This document shows, in pieces, positions 7,801 through 14,700 of a stretch of DNA of 16,408 nt (position 1 is its first letter; every line of letters starts with the position of its first letter). The position numbers were made by a program, and so were the translations under genes. The stretch covers positions 528,444 through 544,851 of the forward strand of contig MU646364.1 in the NCBI GenBank assembly GCA_026770585.1, given 5' to 3'. Under the pieces are notes generated by a model. It searched no databases. It had not been told where the DNA came from and saw only the letters and a list, made by a program, of their open reading frames with translations. Source of the DNA: Baffinella frigidus. Lineage: Eukaryota; Cryptophyceae; Cryptomonadales; Baffinellaceae.

Positions 7801-9502
7801 CTGAACACTGAACACTGAACCCTAAACCCTATACCCTAAACCCTCAACCCTAACCCTAAATCCTAAACCCTACACCCTAAACCCAAAACCCGAAACCCGA
7901 ATGTCTAGCCCCTAAACCCTCAACCCTCAACCCTAAACCCTAAACCCTAAACCCTAAACCCTAAACCCTAAACCCTAAACCCTAAACCCTAAACCCTGAT
8001 CCCTCAGACTCCCCAATCTTGAACCCTCAACTCTGAATCATAAACCCTCAACCCTAAACCCTCGACCCTGAACCCGAAACCCTAAACCCTAAACCCTGAA
8101 ACCTAAACCCTAAACCCTGAACCCTAAACCCTGAAACCCTGAACGTTCAACCCTAAATCCTGAACCCTAAATCCCAAACCCTAAACCCTAAACCTCAATC
8201 CCTAAACCCCAAACCCTGAACCCTAAACTCTAAACCCTACACCCCAAACCCTACTCCCAAAACCTCAAACACTAAGCCCAAACCCTAAACTCTCAACCTT
8301 CAAACCTGAACTTCAAACCCTCAACCCTAAACCCCAAACCCCAAACCCTAAACCCTAAACCCTAAACCCCAAACCCAAACCCTAAACTCCAAACTCTAAA
8401 CCCTAAACCCTGCACCCCAAACCCTTAACCCTCAACGTTGTGTTCGTGGGATTTGCGATACCGGCGATTTTTTCTTGCACGCCTGATGCTGCACTAGCTG
8501 CTTGACTCCGCCGCCTGGGAAAAAGAATTGTGTTGAAGAAATTTGGGGGGCCGTGGAGCAGGTGTCGACCACAACAGACGGGTACTCGGGAGCGGACATG
8601 AAAGCGCTCTGCACCGAGGCTGCGATGGGCCCCATCCGCGGAATCAAAGACATCCGCTCCATCACGGCCCAGAGGTCCCCAGACCTCCAGCTCTTCTTCC
8701 CCAACCCCAAGATCACACCTCGTGCCCTGCCTCGCTCAAGCGCAGATGCAATTTTGAAAAATTCTCAGACCTCACTCTCTCCCTCGCGCAGCTTCAAGTG
8801 CAGATACATCCCTGATCGGTGCACTCCAAGACCCTCGGCACGTGGCGCGGGTGATGCGATAGTGCCCGTGGTGTGGTGGCACTGTGCGTGAACACTGATA
8901 AGTGTATACCCCGCACAGCGTTCTCCCCATTTCGCTCCTGCTTTGACAGCGCCCGTGGTGTGGTGGCCGTGTGGACACTGACGAGTGTGTTTCCCGCGCA
9001 GTGTTCGCCCGATTTCGCTCCTGGACTTCAGGCACGCCCTGCGCCAGGTCCCCCGACCATTCATGCTCTCAACGCTCAAGAACCGTCACACGTAGACCCT
9101 TTTTTTTCGTGGTTTACTAAAACGGATGGCATGCTTTTAGAGTGCCAGAGTTTCTGGTCAACTCTCCTAAGTGAATTTACTTTTGGAAACTGTCCTAGTC
9201 TCATAACCTAGAGCCTAGGTATCCTTAGAGTCTAGATACCCACGCATGCTTGCCCTCACTAGACGCCCTTCATCACGAGCGCGAGCGTGCTAACTGAATG
9301 CTGTGGAACCTGACGCGAGCGAATGGTTGCTACTCCATGGCTTCTCCCCCTATGAGTCTAGAGTGAGTGACGCTCTCGTTGGATTGAGCAGGTGCGCGCC
9401 AGTGTGTCGGGCAAGGAGATCGCAGGGTACCTCACCTGGAACAAAGCCTTCGGGTCCTTCCCCGTCGAAGAGGAGGGCAAGGAGGACGAAATGCTCGGGT
9501 GA
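1889..9502 (+). CDS. FIGNL1: FIGNL1-like AAA ATPase (fidgetin-like 1), 15 exons
   Basis: Meiotic-clade AAA ATPase; in animals and plants FIGNL1 dismantles RAD51/DMC1 filaments and limits crossovers, acting as a hexamer in the nucleus. Exons: 1889-2579, 2635-2866, 3066-3167 (or 3152), 3395-3486, 4061-4200, 4506-4599, 4969-5045, 5301-5369, 5744-5817, 6145-6241, 6739-6796, 7184-7263, 8562-8674, 9002-9047, 9392-9502. All phases agree, giving about 691 aa, close to the human protein (about 674). Visible: acidic N-terminal helical region, polyQ/P linker, FMSGTDKL (possible RAD51-binding FxxA-like site, Gly for Ala), [25 protein letters not shown], Walker A GPPGTGKT split across two exons, Walker B VIFIDEID, sensor 1 VGATNRPQ, arginine-finger region EAARRR, sensor 2 SGADMKALC...[13 protein letters not shown], and C-terminal SVSGKEI...WNKAFG with a short acidic tail. 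The N-terminal exons and the third donor are least certain; exons 5-15 are strongly supported. Confidence 0.92.
2314..2378 (+). repeat. CAG/CCG-rich tract encoding a polyP-polyQ linker
   Basis: Within FIGNL1 exon 1, runs of CAG and CCG/CCA codons encode PPPPP followed by QQQQ blocks separated by prolines, then a mixed Q/H/K/P segment. This lies between the N-terminal region and the AAA module and is expected to be disordered. The antisense strand of the same tract reads as a cysteine/glycine- or alanine-rich ORF, which is an artefact. Confidence 0.85.
2580..2634 (+). other. 55-nt FIGNL1 intron 1 with a 19-C homopolymer
   Basis: The donor is TTCTG|GTCGGT and the acceptor CTGCCAG|C. Removing it restores an open frame; reading through meets TAG at 2585. 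Nearly the whole left half is a run of 19 cytosines (2591-2609), which replaces a normal mixed pyrimidine tract. Homopolymer length should be treated cautiously, but the splice phase does not depend on it. Confidence 0.6.
3487..4060 (+). other. FIGNL1 intron 4, introner-like family member
   Basis: The donor G|GTGCCC runs straight into CCCTAAACCC repeats, followed by a CCCTAAAAGGCCCG boundary and then a pyrimidine-rich body (CTCCCCTTCCACGGCCTGCT, CGTCCTCCTTCTTGACTCGC). The same order and much of the same sequence occur in introns 5 and 7 of this gene. The 3' half differs and carries a tandem duplication of a 20-nt unit containing CAGGAGGGGGAAACGCG at about 3717-3756. Confidence 0.7.
4201..4505 (+). 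other. FIGNL1 intron 5, introner-like family member
   Basis: The donor TCG|GTCCGC is followed by about 60 nt of CCCTAAA/CCCTGAA heptamers, then AAAGCCCCGCCACTCCG, then CTCCCCTTCCACTGCTTTCT, CGTCCTCCTGCTTCACGCTC and a body that repeats TCTCCAGCCGTT-like and TGTCTCCACTCTCTC-like segments. The acceptor is AACAG|GTA. It splits FAKTS from VMEIVVWPM of the AAA core and closely resembles intron 7, at a different position in the gene. Confidence 0.75.
4600..4968 (+). other. FIGNL1 intron 6, splits the Walker A motif and holds a decoy exon start
   Basis: Donor CCCCCGG|GTGCGC, acceptor GGTACAG|GG. GPPG lies upstream and TGKT downstream. The intron is rich in GGGA repeats (GAGGGAGGGAGGGA-like) and includes a tandem copy of its own 3' end together with the first bases of the next exon, centred on 4811-4838. 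Confidence 0.85.
4811..4838 (+). repeat. Echo of the Walker A exon start inside intron 6
   Basis: GCAG then GGACCGGGAAGACC matches the true acceptor and exon start at 4965-4982, where CAG is followed by GGACCGGAAAGACA. The upstream flanks are also alike: a GGGAGGGAAGGGTGTG segment precedes both. After the echo the sequence diverges (CTGTCATAAGAAG) and cannot encode the downstream P-loop helix. Confidence 0.8.
5046..5300 (+). other. FIGNL1 intron 7, introner-like family member
   Basis: The donor TCG|GTCCGC is identical to that of intron 5. It is followed by CCCTAAA/CCCTGAA/CCCGGAA heptamers, then AAAGCCACGCCACTCTG, then CGCTCCCCGTCCACAGCTTT, CTCACCTCCCGTCTTCACG and two copies of a CAGCCGTTGCGTACGG-like unit. 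The acceptor lies in a CT dinucleotide run (CTCTCTCTCTCTGCAG). Confidence 0.75.
5808..5905 (+). repeat. Duplicated donor of FIGNL1 exon 9 (echo in intron 9)
   Basis: CCGAAGCTAG|GTCCC occurs at the true exon end (5808-5822) and again 82 nt downstream at 5890-5904. Both copies are followed by similar CCCGCC-rich sequence. The second copy is a complete second donor; its use would add 82 nt and shift the frame. Confidence 0.85.
6221..6356 (+). repeat. Exon 10 end and its echo in intron 10
   Basis: The true exon end, GGCGCCACCAACCGCCCCCAG before donor GTCCAA, is echoed at 6334-6353 as GCGGCACCAACCACCCCCAG before GGTAC. A shorter piece, TGACCAACCGCCTCCA, lies between them at about 6317-6332. These copies fall in the sensor 1 region (GATNRPQ). 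Confidence 0.7.
6578..6764 (+). repeat. Tandem copies of the intron 10 acceptor and exon 11 start
   Basis: The true junction GTGCAG|GAGTTGGACGAGGCGGC at 6739 is preceded by GCGCAG|GGGTTGGACGAATCGGC at 6652. Each is preceded by a related GGCA(G/T)CGCTGAGGC segment (about 6587 and 6705). The upstream copy continues as GTTGAGGGTCAAGG, a decayed version of the ARRRMVK coding stretch. This intron also contains telomere-like heptamers reading TTTAGGG in the sense direction (about 6508-6545), opposite to most others. Confidence 0.75.
6763..6991 (+). repeat. 34-nt copy of the FIGNL1 exon 11 end inside intron 11
   Basis: Positions 6763-6796 and 6958-6991 have the same length and differ at 5 of 34 bases, four of them transitions. 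The copy translates as [11 protein letters not shown] against [11 protein letters not shown] in the true exon, so the reading frame survives. The copy ends CTGCCAG|ACGTG and lacks a donor. Confidence 0.9.
6797..7183 (+). other. FIGNL1 intron 11, apparent GC-AG intron
   Basis: Protein continuity (RLYIPLP joined to [13 protein letters not shown], as in FIGNL1 relatives) and phase require a cut at CTCCCAG|GCGCGC and an acceptor at GTCGGCAG|AT, joining G to AT as GAT. No GT lies within the next 70 nt of the predicted exon end. The base before the cut fits the AG that GC donors usually need. The intron also holds a copy of the preceding exon end at 6958-6991. Confidence 0.75.
7464..8440 (+). repeat. 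Kilobase CCCTAAA array in FIGNL1 intron 12
   Basis: About 975 bp of plus-strand CCCTAAA heptamers and variants (CCCTGAA, CCCCAAA, CCCGAAA, CCCTCAA), including a nearly perfect run of about nine or ten units at 7932-7998. It lies wholly within intron 12 (7264-8561), between the exon ending NDDLDE and the exon beginning [14 protein letters not shown] non-repeat intron portion flanks it on each side. Confidence 0.95.
8864..9037 (+). repeat. 87-bp tandem duplication over the intron 13 acceptor and exon 14 start
   Basis: Two copies begin GCCCGTGGTGTGGTGG at 8864 and 8951. Each runs through an ACACTGA(T/C)(A/G)AGTGT segment, a CCGC(A/G)CAG acceptor and a TTTCGCTCCTG coding stretch. The downstream copy is the true exon ([15 protein letters not shown]). 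The upstream copy would read VLPISLLL and then stop at TGA, so it is a decayed exon start. Confidence 0.9.
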
Positions 9503-9620
9503 GCTCGTGTGTGTATCTAGGACCCACGGGCATAGGAACGTAAGGTTGTGAGGACGCCTAGGTAGATTCGCTTAGGCCTCCGAAGTAGATTCGCTTAGGA
9601 GAGTTGACTGGAAACTCCGG
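9145..9620. repeat. 40-bp inverted repeat flanking the last FIGNL1 exon
   Basis: Positions 9145-9184 match the reverse complement of 9581-9620 at about 33 of 40 bases, with a perfect core TCAACTCTCCTAAG; most mismatches are transitions. The left arm is in intron 14 and the right arm is downstream of the stop codon, so the terminal exon (9392-9502) sits in the loop. The right arm also overlaps a direct repeat of GTAGATTCGCTTAGG (9562 and 9585). Confidence 0.75.
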
Positions 9621-9941
9621 TGACAAGTAGCGTTGAGAGCTCTCGCATCAGGTCCGGGCCTTGGCCCAAGCCACGCGGGACCCTCGGCGTGCGAGGTTCT
9701 GCATCACTCCTCAACGCTACCAGTCCTTAAGTGCCGAGGAGGCTCGCACGCCTTACCGTGGGGCCCTAGGACCTGCCTAGGACCTCTTGGCGGTCAATTT
9801 TGACCGTCTCGCCACTTAAGGGATGGTGTGCAATGTGTACCTGTAGAGGTGACACGGAGGCGTCGCTCTAGCTAGAGACACGGCGCAGGGCGAAGGTGGC
9901 CTGAGCATGTGCACCCGCGCCAGTCCGCAGGTGCCCCTGAA
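9503..9941. repeat. Inverted-repeat-rich intergenic segment downstream of FIGNL1
   Basis: No credible coding exon is seen. Several nested complementary pairs are visible: TAGCGTTGAG (about 9628) with CTCAACGCTA (about 9711); GGCGTGCGAG (about 9686) with CTCGCACGCC (about 9743); CCTTAAGTG (about 9725) with CACTTAAGG (about 9812); and the compact hairpin CGGTCAATTTTGACCG at about 9791. CCTAGG palindromes recur. This could be an old foldback transposon or a structured 3' region. No canonical AATAAA polyadenylation signal for FIGNL1 was found here. Confidence 0.55.
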
Positions 9942-10052
9942 GGGGTACCTCGTTCATAAGAAACGCCCACCCCCCAAGGATCACCACAGGACCCTAGATA
10001 GGCCTGCTCTAGGGCCCTAGGAGGAGGCGGTTTCTTATGAGCGAGGTACCCC
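9942..10052. mobile_element. MITE-like hairpin element with 26-bp terminal inverted repeats
   Basis: The left arm GGGGTACCTCGTTCATAAGA continues to AAACGCC at 9967. Its reverse complement occurs at 10026-10052 with one substitution and one inserted G. The 58-bp loop has no coding potential. This size and structure suit a miniature inverted-repeat element, but no clear target-site duplication was identified. Confidence 0.6.
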
Positions 10053-10364
10053 TGTACCAAAAGGACCGCACCAACGCGTCGCTGTCCGCGGGTGCAAAAT
10101 TTAGTGAAGGAGCCTGTACTGTACGTGGTGGCAAGGACGCGTGGTGCACGCTTGCCCAGCTTCTGCAGGATCTGCTGGTACGAGCCTCGTGCGAGTTGAC
10201 TTGTTTACATCTGCACAGTCCCTTCCGCGATGCTTCACAGCTCACAGCCATGCACGGCTCAATGTCCTGGGTGCTCTCAAAGGCAGACAGCACCCAGCAT
10301 CGTTGAGCGCGTCCAGAACACACACGACCGCTCTGTCCTCCCCATCTCCTCCGCAGCAGCAGGA
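10053..10364. other. Non-coding stretch, nothing recognised
   Basis: Only short, unconvincing open frames occur here. It would be the 3' untranslated or intergenic zone for the minus-strand gene ending at 10365. No repeat, RNA gene or splice-supported exon was seen. Confidence 0.4.
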
Positions 10365-11085
10365 TTAGAAGGCGCGGTTGATGTCTCCATTTGTCGCCTT
10401 CTTGAACTGCTTGGCCATGTTGCGCTGCTCCTTCTTGGCCGAGACCTTGCCCACGGTGTTGAACCCCTCCGTCTGTGGGGATGGCCAGACGCGTTAAACG
10501 GGGCTGCAGGAATGCAAATACAGGAAAGCAGTAGCTTGTCCGCGCTTTTACTGTCAACACGGCTGCTATCCCCAAACCCCGAAAATATATATCGTGCACC
10601 CCCACCGAGGCTGTGTCAGAGCAGGACCTAGAGAGAGGTCTGGAATTGCACTGTGCACGGTGTAAGAGGAGTCAACCCTGAACCCTAAATTGTGAACTGT
10701 ACACCTTTCACGTCGTCCGGGAGATGCAGCCAGGGCTGCAAATACATAGCAGGACAGAGGGGGATCAAGACACGTTGAGTCTCTGGTGCACACGCATGCA
10801 TAGCCATATGCTTTGAACAGCGTCAGAAAGCAGCACGTGCGCCTGCTCCCACCGGTGGCGCAGCAGTCGCCGCCACCCTGGCCCGCTATCGTAGGGAGTG
10901 TGGGCACGCCAGCAAAAAACAGCCGCGGTGTGGGACCACAGGTGTGAAGTGACCTGGCCGGCGGCAGAGTCCGCGTAGAAGGTCGTGTCATCCGCAGGCC
11001 GCGTCGCCTTGCCGTAGCCCTCGAGTGTGTACAGGAGCGCGAACTGAACACCCCCGCCCCCAATAAATTTAGTCCGTGCGCCCTT
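10365..11085 (-). CDS. Unrecognised protein, 3' exons of a minus-strand gene
   Basis: Two phase-compatible minus-strand exons are proposed. The last exon, 10472-10365, follows a CCCCACAG acceptor and encodes a very basic C-terminus (TEGFNTVGKVSAKKEQRNMA, then a KQFKKA-containing tail) ending at TAA. Upstream, 11085-10954 (or starting at 11043) encodes a segment beginning KGARTKFIGGGG and containing ALLYTLEGYGKA, RPADDTTFYADSAAGQ, ending at donor CCAG|GTCACT. The splice is phase 0 to phase 0, leaving intron 10953-10473. A further fragment reading HIALFYMEHVCRPL follows a CCCCAG acceptor near 11337 and may be an earlier exon, but its junction was not resolved. I do not recognise the family. The alternative is that one or both pieces are chance open frames. 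Confidence 0.4.
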
Positions 11086-11712
11086 CTGGAATGCAGCGCA
11101 TGGTGAAGGAAAAGTAATTGACCTGCTGCAGGCATGAAAGCTATCACAGGATGCACTGCATCCCGTTGCTTCCTTGTTCCCATAACAACCCACGCTCTGG
11201 ACAGGCAAACCCCCATAACAACCTACGCTCTGAACAGGCAAAAACTACCGAACAGCCAAGACAGGAAGGAATTCCCGCTGAATCTGAGCCTGGACCCACC
11301 AAGCGGACGGCACACGTGTTCCATGTAGAACAACGCGATGTGCTGGGGTAATTTAGCCTGCGTTTCCAAGAGGAAGGGGGGCGAGGAGGGCTAGAGAGCG
11401 CGGCAAAATCACCATCGATCGAAAGTGCTAAATTCGGGGTTTGCGTGTGCAAAACGGGGGTGTGCCACGCCAGATTCCACGAAGGTGTCGTCGCAAGTCA
11501 ATTTCTCCGGAAGGCAGTTGTTTTCAAAAGTCAAATACCGTGCCCTATTAAGACAGTCACCACCCTCCTCCCCTCTGGCGTGGTGCCCGTGCAGGTTACG
11601 AGCCGCGAGCCGTTCGATGGACGGGGCGGTGATTCTCTAGCCGCCTCCCTCTGTCCCCCCAGTTGAGGAGTTGCCGAATAGAGAGCAGGGGGCAGCCCCG
11701 AACCAGGGCGAG
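11086..11712. promoter_or_regulatory. Divergent intergenic region, with a 33-bp-period direct repeat
   Basis: This lies between the minus-strand unknown gene and the plus-strand membrane protein gene. CATAACAACC(C/T)ACGCTCTG repeats at 11181 and 11214. No ATG occurs on the plus strand between about 11344 and 11616, so the plus gene probably starts at ATG 11713, or has a distant first exon. An optional exon pair is possible: 11595-11628 and a start at 11663, separated by a 34-nt GT-AG intron, in frame with the downstream gene. Confidence 0.4.
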
Positions 11713-14700
11713 ATGACCTCGTTGGGAGGCGGAGCCAAGAAGAAGGACGTTGAAGATGCGGTTGAAGATGAAATCGATTGGAGGGGAGAGGCGGGGAGAG
11801 GAGGAAGCGCAGCAGGACACGCGCGCGAATCATTTGATGAGTTGGACGCCGCGGAGAAGGAGCTAGCCGCGACGGAGCAGTTTTCTCAAGAAAGCGCTTC
11901 GTTTGATGCTGACGGGCCGGGAGATGTCCTAGATGTCTCGGTGCTCGGGCCGCTCGCCTCGGAGATGGAAGGAGGGGACCATTCCTCCGACTTGATTGCG
12001 GCCGCGATGGCTCTGCTTGATGATGGGTCTCCGGCTGGCCCACCGGACCGCCCTGCGTCGAGAGGATCGCAGGCTGATCCACCACACACGACGTCGAGAG
12101 GCGGGAGCGCCGGGTCGACGCGGCTGAGCGCGCGGCTACCCGGCGAGACAGCGGGCCGGGATGACGACGAGATTATTGGGAACCAGGAGTATGAGGAGCG
12201 TCGTGGGCTGCTGTCGGAGCGGGGCAGTACAGCCCGGACAGAACGCTCCGCAGCTGACGTAACACACACCGACCCTTCCTGCCCGATTCCACATTCCGCT
12301 GTCTTCGGCTGCCTCGTCCACCGAACCCGTGTGCGCTCTCCCCAGCGGGGCGCACGTCTCGCATCCCCGCCTGCCTGATGAGTGGCCGCAGGGCGTGGCC
12401 CACAGCCCTGTTCAACCATTGCACTCGCCCCCTCCACCAAGTCCGCTCCGGTCTCTATTGATCCTCCTCAAAAGAAAATGATGGCCTGACGTCCCCATCC
12501 CCCGGCAGGTGCTGTTACACGTGGAGCGCACGGCGACGTTGCGGCACGGCTCGCGTGAGGGCTCCCAACAGGCGTTGATCATCAACGACGCGACTGAGGA
12601 CGACTCAGCCGGCGGCACGCACAGGAGCGACGGCAGCGAGTTGCACCACACAACATACAGCAAGCGGGACGCGGTGTCCTCGCCGGACAGGCGGCGGTAC
12701 CAGGAGCATGTGCGGCGTCACGCGGAGCGCCAGGTGGCACTCGCGGAGCAGCTGGTGCTCCCCCGCCTCCGAGAAACCATGCCTTCATCATTTGCTTTAC
12801 TACTACTAGTACGAGCCGCATGTGTAGTACATTTCGTTGCCCGTTTTCATTTAAGTATATTGTGTTCCCGGATTAGGCTGGCGGCACGCCAATTACACGC
12901 GAATGGTAGGAGTTGCCCAGTGCCTGTGTTGCCGGAGCCGTGCTGTCTCACAGAACATCTCATCAGAGCGGGGGAGTTCGGCGTCAGTGGTGCAGCCTCT
13001 CGGTAGATGCTCGCGTGCGAGGGTCGGGACTGGGATGGGTCTCTTAACAAACCCTGAACCCTGAACCCTGTACACTAAACCCCTAAACCCCTAAACCCTC
13101 AACCCTCAACCCTAATCCCTATACTCTGAACCCTAAACTCTAAGCCCTAAACCCCAAACCCTAAACCCTAAACCCTAAACCCTAAACCCTAAGCCCTAAA
13201 TCCTAAACACTTCACCCTACACCCTAAAACCTGGACGCTGATCCCAAACCTTAAACCCTGAAGCCTAAACCCTGAACCTTGAATCCTGAACCTTAAACCC
13301 TACACACTGAACCATAAACCCAAAACCCAAAACCCTAAACCCTAAACCTTAAACCCTGACCCTACCTAAACACTAAACACTAAACCCTAAACCCTAAACC
13401 CTGAAAACCTAAACCATACACTCTAAACCCTAAATTCGAATCCCTTTACCTTCAACCCCAAAACCAAAACCGAAACCCGAAACCCGAAACCCGAAACCAA
13501 CTACCGGAACCACGAAAACCTACACGCTACTCCCTACACTTTACACCCTGCACCATACCCCCTAAACCCTAAACCCTAAACCCCGAACCCTGAACCCTAA
13601 ACCTTACCTAACCCCTAAACCCTTAACTTTAAACGTAAACCCCAAACTCTAAATTATCAACCCTAAACCCTAAACCCTAAACCCTAAACCCTAAACCCTA
13701 AACCCTAAACCCTAAACCCCAAACCCTAAACCCTAAACCCTAAACCCTGAATCCTAACTCGAAACAATAAACCCAAAACCTCAAACCCCAAACCCCAAAC
13801 CCCGAACCCAAAAACCTAATCCCTACTCCCCACGCCCTACACCCTAAACCCTGAACTCTAAACCCTGAACCCTGAACCCTGAAGTCTAAAGTAGACCTTA
13901 AACCCTAAACCCTGAACCCTAAACCCTAGAACCTAAACTCCAAACCCTAAGCCCTGAATCCTGAACCCTAAACCCAACTCCAAACCCTAAACTCTGAACC
14001 TTCAACCTTCAACCCTCAACCCTCAACCCAAGCCCATGAACTCTAAACCCCAAACCCTGAACCCTAAACCTTGAACCCTAAACCCTGAACCCTAAACCCT
14101 AAACCCTAAACCCTAAACCCTAAACCTTAAACATCAAACCCTAACAACCAGACCCAGAACATAAAACCCAAACCTCAGACCTAAACCATAATCCTGAACC
14201 CTAAAATGCGGGGCCTCCATACAGGCGGAGGCGAGTCGCAAGGAGCGAAAGCGTCTCGGGGGGCTGATAGGCCTGGGCGCTCTCCTCGTCCTAGGTCGCG
14301 CACTTCCTCCCTCTCTCTCCCCGCAACTCGTGGGCGTTCAACGCCCGACCGAAACCCTAGCTCTGCATCAGCCAAATTGCTGAGACCAGGCTCTTTTCCG
14401 CTCGAAAGTTGGCGTTATTTTACCACGAGCCAAGCGTGTCAACTTGAGAAAAGTCGGTCAACTCGAGTGAGGCGCAGCTAGATCTCTACCGTGTTACTTT
14501 TTGAGACCGCAACGCAAGGAGCCTGCAGAGCTCTGCAGAAATGACACTAGGCGGTTGCCGGACGAGGCAGCAGGCGTGCCTCGGCTTTGGTGTTTCGGTG
14601 CTTGGGTGCTTTGGTTCCGAGGTCTCCAGACCAACTGTCTGATTCTCCCTTGGCTGAAAGGGTGCTTGCTCCCGCAGGGCTCGTGATCACCCTCCCGCTA

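Noticed and set aside
7464-8440. CRISPR array from the regular short repeats
   Set aside because: The heptamers are contiguous with no unique spacers, the context is a spliced eukaryotic gene, and no cas-like gene is present.
10037-10306. Small plus-strand gene starting MSEVPLYQ
   Set aside because: The start lies in one arm of the inverted-repeat hairpin element and the rest has no motif or splice support; it is most likely read-through of repeat sequence.
11531-12440. Minus-strand open frames of about 184 codons opposite the acidic exon
   Set aside because: The plus frame has matched splice sites and continues phase-correct into exons with recognisable features. The minus frames are Pro/Ser/Arg-rich shadows.
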